The position numbers and the translations under genes were made by a program. Source: Phocaeicola faecicola (lineage in GTDB: Bacteria; Bacteroidota; Bacteroidia; Bacteroidales; Bacteroidaceae). Taken from it: a stretch of 55,581 nt of DNA. The stretch lies in assembly GCF_013618865.1 (NCBI RefSeq), contig NZ_JABSOE010000029.1, forward strand, positions 1-55,581. The letters run 5' to 3'. Below the pieces are notes generated by a model. That model saw only the letters and a program-made list of their open reading frames with translations. It was not told where the DNA came from and did not search any database. Within the stretch, counting starts at the first letter, position 1; every line of letters begins with the position of its first letter. Positions 1-7,813 of this stretch are shown one piece after another.

Positions 1-2
1 GA

Positions 3-140
3 GCAGAACAGCTAAAGCGGCATGACATGAATTTACAGACAGGAGCAGAAGAGGTCATCAGACTTCTTCCGGAACATCATGTCCAACTGATAGGATTATA
101 TGAAAAAACACAGAAAAAGGGCAATAGAAATGGCATATAA
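3..140 (+). CDS. C-terminal end of an unknown protein (partial)
   Basis: An open frame enters from the left edge and stops at TAA 138-140, giving the last 45 residues of a protein that starts outside the window. The residues are hydrophilic and probably helical, with a Glu/Leu-rich stretch and a basic Lys/Arg-rich tail. I do not recognise the family. The frame is supported mainly because its stop codon lies inside the left arm of a strong hairpin that looks like its own terminator. Confidence 0.45.
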   Translation, partial: AEQLKRHDMNLQTGAEEVIRLLPEHHVQLIGLYEKTQKKGNRNGI

Positions 141-180
141 AGTGATTATACTCTATCGACTTTATATGCCACCTTACTTT
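132..180 (+). terminator. Intrinsic terminator, 12-bp perfect stem
   Basis: GGCATATAAAGT (132-143) pairs perfectly with ACTTTATATGCC (159-170) across a 15-base loop and is followed by a T-rich stretch (ttacttttt). The left arm contains the stop codon of the partial gene at 3-140. A second small inverted repeat (GGGA...TCCC) follows at about 182-204. Confidence 0.7.
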
Positions 181-218
181 TTAGGGACATTTACTGAATA
201 TCCCTATTTAGCATAAAT

Positions 219-497
219 ATGGAAAAAACAATATCAAAGCTGATTTCTGTTGGTTATCCAAAGAATAGGACAACAATAACAGCAAAAAAATTATCTCAGA
301 TTGATGCTTCATAGAATGATGCACTTGCTGCATGGTTAGAGAATAATATAGAAACAGATATGCCTGTAGGAGGATTCACATTAAGTGAACTAAAAGCAAA
401 GCACAAGATGTTTTATCCTACTGCACTATTGACAATGGATTGGTTAATAAAAGAACCCAAAGTAGCTACAATAGCCATCACACGAGGTATAAAATAA
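219..497 (+). pseudogene. Small ORF (92 codons) broken by an in-frame TAG
   Basis: ATG at 219 opens a frame that runs to TAA 495-497 except for one amber codon at 312-314 (codon 32). The residues before the stop (rich in Lys, Ile and Thr) and after it (including TLSELKAKHKMFYPTALLTM) both look like real protein. A single substitution would restore a 92-aa protein. It ends 11 bases before the 552-aa gene and may have been its operon partner. Family not recognised. Translation restarting at the downstream Met (MPVGGFTL) would give only 45 residues. Alternatives are a sequencing error or amber suppression; I see nothing in the window for stop-codon recoding. Confidence 0.5.
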
Positions 498-508
498 AGT
501 AATGATCT

Positions 509-2167
509 ATGCTTACAATAATTATCGCAACAGTATGTGTAGCAGCAGGTGTAGGAACTGGTGTTTTCATTTCAAAGAAACGCTTCGACACCAACTTAGC
601 AGATGCAGAAAACAAATCGACATCAACTGTGGGAGCAGAAGGTTCTCTTTCACACGAGATAGACAGGTATGAGCAACTTAAACTAAACCTTGTCAAAGTA
701 AAAAAGAACATTGACAATCTAGACATCCCAACTCCAGAACCTTTGTCAAGCTGGGATGATGCTGACTCTTCATTGAACAAACTAAGTAAATTCTTTGAAA
801 AGCATTCCAAGTCAACAGCAGGAACTGAAGCCTTTATTCTTAGCATTTTACCAGTATCACAAACAGGAGAAGCATTATGTGCTTTTGCCAGAGTAGCACC
901 AGATCTTTTGCAAGGTGCGTTTTCTGATAGTGTTGCTGCATTGAAAGCAGGTGCAATGATTCCAGGTATCAACAACATTCATGACTGTTTATGCAAGTTC
1001 TGTGAAGGTATGGCGCATACAAGCCACCATGGCATTGCTAGTGCCCTTCAACATCATGATTACATGGGAGCGTTGCTTAAGCCTATTAAAAATGGTTTAG
1101 TTGAAATGACCGGACTGCACGATGCTGCTGGTAGTTTGACAGAGTCAATTCATAACATGGGTGATGTTCTTGGTACAGCATCTAAGTTAAGTATTGATCC
1201 AACGGACATGACTGATCTTGATTTTTCTGGTCACATTCCAGTCATGACTATAGCTATATCTTCATTCCGTGAGTTCAACCTTCTTATGGATGATAAGACA
1301 GATGCAATGACATCATTAAAGAATGTTAGCTTGGATGCTGTTGGTGCCGGTGGGGGCGGTTTGGCAGGAGCTAAAGCAGGAGCCTTTGCTGGCAGTCTAT
1401 TTGGCCCTATAGGCACACTAATTGGTAGTATTGTTGGTGGCATCGGCGGAGCCATGGGTGGGCGAGCAATCACAAATGAAATTAAGAAAAGACCACTTAA
1501 AAAAGCAATCGAGGAATATCAGTCAAACGTTTCCAGGATGAAGGATGAAACGAGAGACAAGTCTCGCAACATGCTTCAATCAATCAATTCATTTACCACA
1601 CATAAAAGATCTGCATTCAAAAACGACAAAATGCTTAAAGAAATTCCAGTTGTAGAAAGTGAAGGTACTGTTATTGGCATTACAATTATTATATATCAGT
1701 CAGTTACTGAACATATTACCTCTATGAAGGAAAAGGTTGAGAAGCTTAAGAGTTCATTTTGGTATTCCGAATCAAAGTATGGCGTTATTGTAGATAGCTA
1801 CAATAAGCGCATTGCTGATTTAGAACGACAACTTCCTCTTGTAACAAGTATTGAAAAGAATCCAAAGCTAGCACTTGAAGCACTTCTTGCATTGCAAATG
1901 CCTATACAAAAGAGCGAACCTATATATAAGAAGAAATTCAAGGAATGCTCTAAAGAGTTGCAGGACATGAATGACAGGAATAATTCATCTGTGTTGGTTT
2001 GGAGTTATATGGTAAATGGTTTGTACCAGAAGACCATGAATGAAATTGCAGATTTTTCTAATAATCAAATGAATGAGTTCAACCAGTTTGTCGCTCTATG
2101 GAAGGAAACACTGTCATCTCTTGAAAGCAAAGTAAATATTGAGAAAGGTAAACTTGGAATTAAATAA
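509..2167 (+). CDS. 552-aa membrane protein with glycine-zipper hairpin and coiled coils
   Basis: Function unknown. Residues 2-20 form a hydrophobic N-terminal segment (LTIIIATVCVAAGVGTGVFI) followed by a basic stretch, suggesting a membrane anchor. A long mostly helical region follows. Residues about 275-325 are extremely rich in Gly and Ala with small-residue spacing (GAGGGGLAGAKAGAFAGS, then GTLIGSIVGGIGGAMGG), typical of glycine-zipper transmembrane hairpins in pore-forming or membrane-inserting proteins. The C-terminal 200 residues are charged and predicted coiled coil. Codons are AT-rich, unlike the housekeeping genes further right. It sits just behind the amber-broken ORF at 219-497. 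It could be a toxin, a defence effector or a phage-derived membrane protein. The reading frame is certain; the function is not. Confidence 0.85.
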   Translation: MLTIIIATVCVAAGVGTGVFISKKRFDTNLADAENKSTSTVGAEGSLSHEIDRYEQLKLNLVKVKKNIDNLDIPTPEPLSSWDDADSSLNKLSKFFEKHSKSTAGTEAFILSILPVSQTGEALCAFARVAPDLLQGAFSDSVAALKAGAMIPGINNIHDCLCKFCEGMAHTSHHGIASALQHHDYMGALLKPIKNGLVEMTGLHDAAGSLTESIHNMGDVLGTASKLSIDPTDMTDLDFSGHIPVMTIAISSFREFNLLMDDKTDAMTSLKNVSLDAVGAGGGGLAGAKAGAFAGSLFGPIGTLIGSIVGGIGGAMGGRAITNEIKKRPLKKAIEEYQSNVSRMKDETRDKSRNMLQSINSFTTHKRSAFKNDKMLKEIPVVESEGTVIGITIIIYQSVTEHITSMKEKVEKLKSSFWYSESKYGVIVDSYNKRIADLERQLPLVTSIEKNPKLALEALLALQMPIQKSEPIYKKKFKECSKELQDMNDRNNSSVLVWSYMVNGLYQKTMNEIADFSNNQMNEFNQFVALWKETLSSLESKVNIEKGKLGIK

Positions 2168-2175
2168 TAGAATCT

Positions 2176-2476
2176 ATGCTAACATTTATATTAACAGCAG
2201 CTCACAATATTGTTCAGCCTCAGTCTAGCCGTCACATTGACCGAGGACAGGCATTTACTGTACATATAAACAAGATGAAAACTACACCTGTTAGCCTTTT
2301 AATAAATCTCGTTGACAAGCTACTTTAGTACAGCAGTTTCAGGTTAATATGGAATCAATGTTCCTAAAACTGATTACGGAGTGTATAACCACAATAGTTG
2401 GGATACGTTCACTTTCAGCCTCTTAACCTATGGCGATGCACATTTATTGATTTTCATCTGTAGTATTATAGTTTGA
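2176..2476 (+). pseudogene. Possible decayed coding segment
   Basis: A 50-codon ORF (ATG 2176 to TAG 2326-2328) is followed in another frame by 42 open codons (2348-2473, stop TGA 2474-2476) with protein-like content, including DYGVYNHNSWDTFTFSLL. The aromatic-rich second part resembles a beta-strand protein and lacks a start codon. The two pieces could be remnants of one frameshifted gene behind the 552-aa gene, or chance ORFs. No family recognised. Confidence 0.25.
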
Positions 2477-2587
2477 ACGCCCTTTTTAACATAAATTGTT
2501 TTCCATATTATGTAAAGCTTTCCATAAAAAAGGTAAATACATGAGACAACATAAGAAAAAATAATATACATTTAATACAAAAATACA

Positions 2588-2654
2588 GTACCGTTTGCAA
2601 TGTCATGACGGTACCGATTCAAGCGATACGATGGTATCGATTCAGTGCCATCGT
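2588..2654. repeat. Four heptamers at exact 20-bp spacing forming two hairpins
   Basis: In the gene-free stretch 2477-2812, GTACCGT (2588) is followed 20 bp later by its reverse complement ACGGTAC (2608). Another 20 bp on comes ACGATGG (2628), and 20 bp after that its reverse complement CCATCGT (2648). Each heptamer is separated from the next by 13 bases. GGTAYCGATTCA also occurs as a direct repeat at 2610 and 2633. This could be a protein-binding array (repressor, recombinase or replication protein) or two RNA hairpins. The remainder of 2477-2812 holds only the promoter of the next gene. Confidence 0.5.
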
Positions 2655-2751
2655 CACAAAGGCCCCACTTATTCTATTTTTAGATACAACCGAACGAATA
2701 ACTGAAACACATCCTAAAAGTAGATAAAAACAATAAAATTGTTATTATTTT

Positions 2752-2781
2752 TTTGAGATATAAAATATAATTGCTATTTTG
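2752..2781 (+). promoter_or_regulatory. Bacteroides-type promoter for the 130-aa gene
   Basis: TTTG at 2752-2755 and TATTTTG at 2775-2781 are separated by 19 bases, close to the Bacteroides sigma-ABfr pattern (TTTG, 19-20 bases, TAnnTTTG), with one base missing from the -7 box. The predicted transcript start is about 25 bases before ATG 2813. Confidence 0.5.
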
Positions 2782-2812
2782 CAAAAGTTTGAAAATCAAC
2801 CGTCAATAATGT

Positions 2813-3205
2813 ATGATAAATAACCACAATCATTTTTCCAGGAAAAAAGAAGCCTACAAACGAATTGCATCTATAGAAACACTTTTTAATGAGACTCAAG
2901 GTGTTTCTTTTTCAAGTTGCAGATATTCGGAGGTTAAGAAAGTTACTGTGAGGAATTTAGGTGGTGTATATCTTGCCCCGAAAGAAGAAACAGTTATATT
3001 ACCAGATGAGGCAAAAGCAAATGTTAAGCGATTGGGATTAACTTCTGTTGCTATACTTAATGCTTGTAACAACTTTGAAGAAGAACATGCAAAAGAGCCT
3101 GTGATTGCACTGGGAGAGTTAAACATCATGCCACAAGGAAGAACTAGAGCCGCACAAATAAGAACGGCTAAAGTTATGCGACATGTAACAGAAAAGGACA
3201 AATAG
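2813..3205 (+). CDS. Hypothetical protein, 130 aa
   Basis: A small basic protein with no signal peptide or membrane segment. The N-terminus is Lys/Arg-rich. The middle suggests short beta strands (KKVTVRNLGGVYLAPKEETV), followed by a helix, and the tail is basic (GRTRAAQIRTAKVMRHVTEK). I do not recognise the family; nucleic-acid binding is possible from the charge but is only a guess. It is a monocistronic unit with its own promoter (2752-2781) and an intrinsic terminator (3240-3272), which supports it being a real gene. The hairpin array at 2588-2654 lies upstream of its promoter and could be its control region. Confidence 0.7.
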   Translation: MINNHNHFSRKKEAYKRIASIETLFNETQGVSFSSCRYSEVKKVTVRNLGGVYLAPKEETVILPDEAKANVKRLGLTSVAILNACNNFEEEHAKEPVIALGELNIMPQGRTRAAQIRTAKVMRHVTEKDK

Positions 3206-3239
3206 TGTGAATGTAAGAAGAATCTTTCACTCATCATAT

Positions 3240-3272
3240 AGACCATCTCTCTACCATAAGGGATGGTCTTTT
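3240..3272 (+). terminator. Intrinsic terminator
   Basis: AGACCATC (3240-3247) pairs with GATGGTCT (3262-3269) and is followed by a run of T. It closes the 130-aa gene. Confidence 0.75.
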
Positions 3273-3317
3273 AGTTTGGTTTTAGTCTTGAAATAATTTT
3301 AACAACCGGAATCTGCT

Positions 3318-5507
3318 ATGGAAAACTGCTATGGAAATAAGATAAAGGAACTGGTTTCACAGAACCCGCTGAACGAGGGGTTCTACCAATATTTATTAAA
3401 ACACAATACGAACGACAATTATGGGTATGTGCTACTAAAGAACTTGACACTTCAATATTTGGATGTTATCAATAATTATATCGAGAATTTTGCGAGTATT
3501 TCTATCCGTATCAGCTCTACAGAAGATCTGGAAGGCCAGAGGGTAAAGTTTTCGATATATTGCCCCGAAAAAGGAATTGGCTTGAAGCTTAACCCTGCGA
3601 AAGAGGATTTGGTTGAATTCCTGTCGGAATTAACTAAAGTTGTTCTGGATAATAGGTTCTATGTTCGTTTTTGTAAAAACGATATGCAGGAGGCATTTAA
3701 AAATTATATAGATGCCTTATGGAATTATTATGTAAATTATAGCAAGACGTTATTTGAATATAAGCTAGGAACAAAAGATGCGCAGCTTACAAGCTATATC
3801 AATCTGCTTTTGCAGGATACTGATTCGGGGTTACTTCTGATTGAACAAATAAATTTCTTAATCAGCCTGTTTAATAATATCTGCCAGTCTCTTCTCAAAG
3901 CAGAATATCTGATTTATGATACGTTTGCTAAAGATTATTTAACTGATGCCAAAGATTATTCTTCCATCGAAAAGGAAAGGATAAGAATTGCGAACTCCAG
4001 AAATATTGAGTCTCAGTATCATTTTCTTAATCTGTTGGGACAGGATGAGGACTACGGAATATCTGATGGAGAAGAGATAGGGTCTGTAGTGGTTGACGAT
4101 ATGTACAAAGAAGATGGTCAGAAATCAGGAATCATTGATGAGGATGCTCAAGAATTGATTTTTTTCAGCAACTATCTGTTATCTTTCTTCCGTTCCCAAT
4201 GTGCTGTCTTCAAAATAGATAAGAAAGATAATAATTACGAGTTCTTAAGTAAAGGGTTATTGAGTTGTTTTATAATGCTGTATAGAGAGTCGAAAATTAC
4301 TCCTCTCATTCATTATAATAATGTGAGTAACATGCTGGCAGATTATAGTATCTTTATTGAGAAGATTAAAAGGTATACGGAAATAAAACAGCGACAGCAT
4401 TTCTTTAATGTGGAAGAGCATGAGCAGACAGGATATGAGAATAATGTTACTTTGTGTACCAATCTGCTCCCCTTGGCCAATACAGTGACAGCTCTGGGGA
4501 AAATCATGCAATATGTATTTCACCTGATACTGGATATGTGTCTGATTGATCATAATTATGTTTCGACTGATAAGAATTTAACGGTATTATTGCGGTTGCA
4601 CTGTATTCTGCAGCTGAATTCTCACGAATCACCTAACAAATACAGTTTTTTTACTGTGCTCGATGCGCTGGAGAAGAGGCCTTTGATAAATACAGAGAAC
4701 ATTAAGGAACTGAAGAATACGATTAACCTTTTACGTATCAAAAATGACCTGTTGCTGCTGAAAATGAGGAAAAGGTCGGGGTATTCTCTGAAGGATATAG
4801 TGTACCATACCATAATACCGGAGCAGGTAGAGAATATTCATGAAAAGCCTTATTATCTGTTCTTACCGCTTTCTCAGTTTTTGCCTGATATTAAAAGGAA
4901 TATGGTGTATGAACATTATAAGGCGCTGCTGGATAAGAACAGTGACAGCAACAAAGAGGATTTAAGGGAATATGAACAGATATTTACTGAAATCCTCTGT
5001 AAGAATGAACTGGATTATGAAATGAAATATGACCAACTGGCGCGGGCATTGGAAAGGCCTCTGCATGGGATTCTTGGCTCAAACAATGAAAAGATTTATG
5101 CTTACAATAATGTGATTTATTTTAATTTCATCAATCATTTTATAAAGTATGGCCGATACATAAAGAAATTAAAGGTTGAGGTAAAAGAGAAGAGAAATGA
5201 TGACTATCTTAAAGAAATCAGTGATTTTATTGAAGCTAACAATGAGTCTGGAATGATTTCATGTGCTTTTATCCTAAAGCATCTAGAGTGGTTGGATAAG
5301 GTCATAAAAAATGACTTCCTTGTTGAGGGCCAAGAGTCGGATAAGTTGAAGAAAGGGTTTGACTACATCCAATTGGCGGAGATTTTACTAAGTGCGCTGA
5401 AAATGCTTATCAGGAAACTTGAATCGGATTCATACTGCATGAATTACAGTTCTTTTTTTCAGGATTGCTTCTTTAAAAAGAGGATAATGGAGATCTGGTC
5501 AGAATGA
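3318..5507 (+). CDS. 729-aa soluble helical protein, first gene of a two-gene unit
   Basis: A large cytoplasmic protein with no signal peptide and no obvious membrane segment. It looks almost wholly helical, rich in Leu, Ile, Lys, Asp and Tyr. I see no Walker motif, nuclease motif or catalytic signature and do not recognise the family. The next gene starts inside its last codons (ATGA overlap at 5504-5507), so the two are very likely translated together and may act as one system: a big sensor or scaffold plus a small membrane protein. AT-rich codon use and the neighbourhood of orphan genes suggest horizontally acquired DNA. The start at ATG 3318 gives the longest frame. Confidence 0.85.
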   Translation: MENCYGNKIKELVSQNPLNEGFYQYLLKHNTNDNYGYVLLKNLTLQYLDVINNYIENFASISIRISSTEDLEGQRVKFSIYCPEKGIGLKLNPAKEDLVEFLSELTKVVLDNRFYVRFCKNDMQEAFKNYIDALWNYYVNYSKTLFEYKLGTKDAQLTSYINLLLQDTDSGLLLIEQINFLISLFNNICQSLLKAEYLIYDTFAKDYLTDAKDYSSIEKERIRIANSRNIESQYHFLNLLGQDEDYGISDGEEIGSVVVDDMYKEDGQKSGIIDEDAQELIFFSNYLLSFFRSQCAVFKIDKKDNNYEFLSKGLLSCFIMLYRESKITPLIHYNNVSNMLADYSIFIEKIKRYTEIKQRQHFFNVEEHEQTGYENNVTLCTNLLPLANTVTALGKIMQYVFHLILDMCLIDHNYVSTDKNLTVLLRLHCILQLNSHESPNKYSFFTVLDALEKRPLINTENIKELKNTINLLRIKNDLLLLKMRKRSGYSLKDIVYHTIIPEQVENIHEKPYYLFLPLSQFLPDIKRNMVYEHYKALLDKNSDSNKEDLREYEQIFTEILCKNELDYEMKYDQLARALERPLHGILGSNNEKIYAYNNVIYFNFINHFIKYGRYIKKLKVEVKEKRNDDYLKEISDFIEANNESGMISCAFILKHLEWLDKVIKNDFLVEGQESDKLKKGFDYIQLAEILLSALKMLIRKLESDSYCMNYSSFFQDCFFKKRIMEIWSE

Positions 5508-6067
5508 GTTTTAATGATCTTACTCAATTTGGGAATGATTTTGGTGGAAAAGAGTCTAAAAATGTATTTTTCCTTTCTTCAATCTGGCAACCTCCGGTAA
5601 GTTTAAATATCTTGAAAAGAAAGCATGAGTATTTTGCTGAAAGAACGCAATTGAACGCTACTAAATTCTACCAGCATTATATTACGACTAAGAGTAATCA
5701 ACAGAATCAGGAGATTCAAAAATACACGGAAAAGACGGCAAAAAGCATGGAGGAGAATAAGAAGTCTATTACAGGAAAAATGCTTGAATTGCTTACGGAA
5801 AACAAGAAGGATACAGTTCAGATTTTAGGAATTTTTGCAGCGTTTCTGGCTATTGCAACAGTGGGTTTAGGAGATCTTTCCAGTGACAAGTCTAATCCTG
5901 TCAATATTGAGAAGAGAGTGATAAGTATTTGTGCTTGTATGGGGTATTTCGTTTTGCTTTTGCAACTGGTTATGGCCAGAAGAGTGAGAGATAATTTAAC
6001 GGTATATGTGTTATTGATTCTCGCTATTGTTTATATAACCATTGTCTTCATTATGGGATTGAATTGA
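5504..6067 (+). CDS. 187-aa protein with coiled coil and C-terminal membrane segments
   Basis: Residues about 35-105 are charged and helical (QQNQEIQKYTEKTAKSMEEN) and likely coiled coil. Three hydrophobic segments follow: about 108-122 (ILGIFAAFLAIATVGLG), 140-156 (ICACMGYFVLLLQLVMA) and 163-186 (LTVYVLLILAIVYITIVFI). The long N-terminal part would therefore be soluble and the C-terminal third embedded in the inner membrane. This architecture resembles small membrane effectors of anti-phage systems, but no specific family is recognised. It overlaps the 729-aa gene by four bases and is followed by a terminator at 6296-6345. Confidence 0.8.
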   Translation: MSFNDLTQFGNDFGGKESKNVFFLSSIWQPPVSLNILKRKHEYFAERTQLNATKFYQHYITTKSNQQNQEIQKYTEKTAKSMEENKKSITGKMLELLTENKKDTVQILGIFAAFLAIATVGLGDLSSDKSNPVNIEKRVISICACMGYFVLLLQLVMARRVRDNLTVYVLLILAIVYITIVFIMGLN

Positions 6068-6128
6068 ATGGTGCAGATAAGGAGTAAGCCTCCGGTAAAG
6101 TGCGTATTGCAAAATAGAAAAAATAGTT

Positions 6129-6168
6129 CCGACTCGGAAGCAAATCTGAATGAATCGTGCCGAGTCGG
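6129..6168. repeat. 9-bp inverted repeat in the intergenic stretch
   Basis: CCGACTCGG (6129-6137) and CCGAGTCGG (6160-6168) are perfect reverse complements with a 22-base loop. They sit 60 bases after the 187-aa gene, in the 348-base gap 6068-6415. The gap otherwise holds the terminator at 6296 and a weak 73-codon ORF I do not accept as a gene. The repeat may be part of a 3' untranslated structure or a protein site. Confidence 0.4.
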
Positions 6169-6295
6169 GACAACTCAGGCAGACTTGCAGATCCTGATAA
6201 GGGGAAACAGCCAGGAAACACTTCATCGGGCACTACGATTAAATGCTTTGATTACATATTGCCTCTCTGTCAAGTATATAATACAATAAATACAA

Positions 6296-6348
6296 CAGAC
6301 TCTTCCTCTCAACTTAATATTAGTTGAAAAGAAGAGCCTGTTACTTTT
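6296..6348 (+). terminator. Intrinsic terminator
   Basis: CAGACTCTTC at 6296-6305 pairs with GAAGAGCCTG at 6331-6340, extended inside by TCAACT...AGTTGA, and is followed by a T-rich tract (ttactttttg). It probably ends the 729/187-aa operon. The same stem could also attenuate minus-strand transcription leaving the leucine-rich-repeat gene. Confidence 0.65.
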
Positions 6349-6415
6349 TGAAATTACAATGTGTACTTTATGGTTTACAAGCTTTACGGAGAGTGCTATA
6401 GAAATTACACATTAA

Positions 6416-7813
6416 TCAATTTTCATCAAGCCAGCCTTCAAAATCCTCCAACGGACAAGGCAAATCCTCCGGAGTATGATATCCTACAGCTGGCTCTCCC
6501 TTAAACCACCAGCCTATACCTCTGTCTATTGCTTTAGAAACATACCACTGAGAAGTTCCTTCTTTTTGAACATATGCATATCCATATCGACAGTCATAAG
6601 AAGTTGGATAAATATCATTTTTCTCAAAGAAATCTTCAAGATTGCCCTTCATCATCGTATTTTTCAAATACAGCTCTGCAAGGTTTTCACATCCGCTTAT
6701 ATTCAGATTAGACAACAAAGAGTTCTGACAATTCAAATATGCCAGCTTTCGAAGTCCACTCAAATTAAGTTCTGACAATGAAGAATTCTGACAGTCCAGA
6801 TGTATCAGATTTTCAGATCTGCTTACGTTTAAATCGGATAATGAAGAGTTTTGGCAATCCAAATGTGTCAGTCTGAGACAATTGGATGCATTGAGTTTTT
6901 GCAGGGGTATCACATTTTGCGGATCTCCAATTATATATGCAGATTCCAGTTCTTGACATGCTGACACATCCAGATAACGCAAGTGAGAGTCCTTACAAGA
7001 ATAATCATCAATCATCTTCAAACCTGTATTGGATAAGTTCAAATATTCAAGTTGTTTTCCCTTTACCAATATTTTATTAAATGCTTTCACTCCGGAAAGA
7101 TTGATTTCCTTTAATAATGTTTGTTCTGGAATATGTAGAGTGTACTCATACTCTAGCCCTGTTGAAGGATCAGCCCGACGGGTTTCAATATAGCAGATTC
7201 GTTCATAACCTTCTGTTTCCATTATTTCCGGGTCGTCTGTTGAATGTCCTCCAAAACAATCCATCAGGCTGGTACATTCGGACAGATTCAGATATTCCAA
7301 ATTCTCTCCTCCGATGATTACCCTATGCAAGCTTGGTATATTTGAGATGAATTCAATTCGTGCCAGTCTGCCACATGCTGATGCGTCCAGATATTTCAAG
7401 GCATGATTTCCAGACAAATACAAATCTGTCAAGGAAGCACATTGGGTTACAATTAATTTTTCGGTTTCTACCACACTCAAATCAGTAAGATTTCTACATC
7501 CGCTGAAATCTACAAGTGCGCATTTCTTTCCAATTAAATTTACACTTCCCAAGCCATTACAGTTACGTGCAAGGATGTGCCGTGCATCAGTATCAAACTC
7601 TACTAACATCGGACAATTTGATACGTTTAATGTATCAATATTTCCGTAGATATTGACTGTATGCAGAGACTGGCACCCGCTGAAGTCAACATTGCCGGAA
7701 ACTCCATTTTTTTCAAGTATGTAAAGTCCCTTGAGGCTGGGTGTGCGCTTACTCCGGCCCATTCTGTCAGAGGACGGCTGGTACACCAGTTCTTGCGTTC
7801 GCTCTCCGGCCAA
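6416..7813 (-). pseudogene. Leucine-rich-repeat C-terminal half of a frameshifted fimbrillin-like lipoprotein
   Basis: From about 7740 down to the stop near 6416 this frame encodes a leucine-rich-repeat domain of about 440 residues. The repeat period is about 21 residues with recurring elements such as LNLSGLRKLAYLNCQNSLLS and LDVSACQELESAYI, the ladder typical of secreted Bacteroidales surface proteins. The first roughly 25 codons of the open frame (before SLKGLYILEKNGVSG) look like noise. The gene upstream reads WAGVSAHP just at this point and then loses sense. Adding one base to the GGG tract at 7739-7741 joins the two frames smoothly (…AHPSLKGLYILEKNG). I therefore read this as the second half of one roughly 1.26-kilo-residue gene, 10194 to 6416, and not as a separate gene. 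The cause may be a true mutation, phase variation or a base-calling error. Confidence 0.75.

Noticed and set aside
312..314. Reassigned amber codon (phage-like recoding)
   Set aside because: All other genes in the window read normally with TAG as stop or absent, and no suppressor tRNA is seen; a simple nonsense change is likelier.
6068..6289. 73-codon plus-strand ORF after the 187-aa gene
   Set aside because: No protein-like character, overlaps an inverted repeat, no promoter, and begins directly at the preceding stop.
7741..7813. Separate start for the LRR gene at the beginning of its open frame
   Set aside because: The first 25 residues look random and overlap sensible coding in the upstream frame; a frameshift explains the data better.
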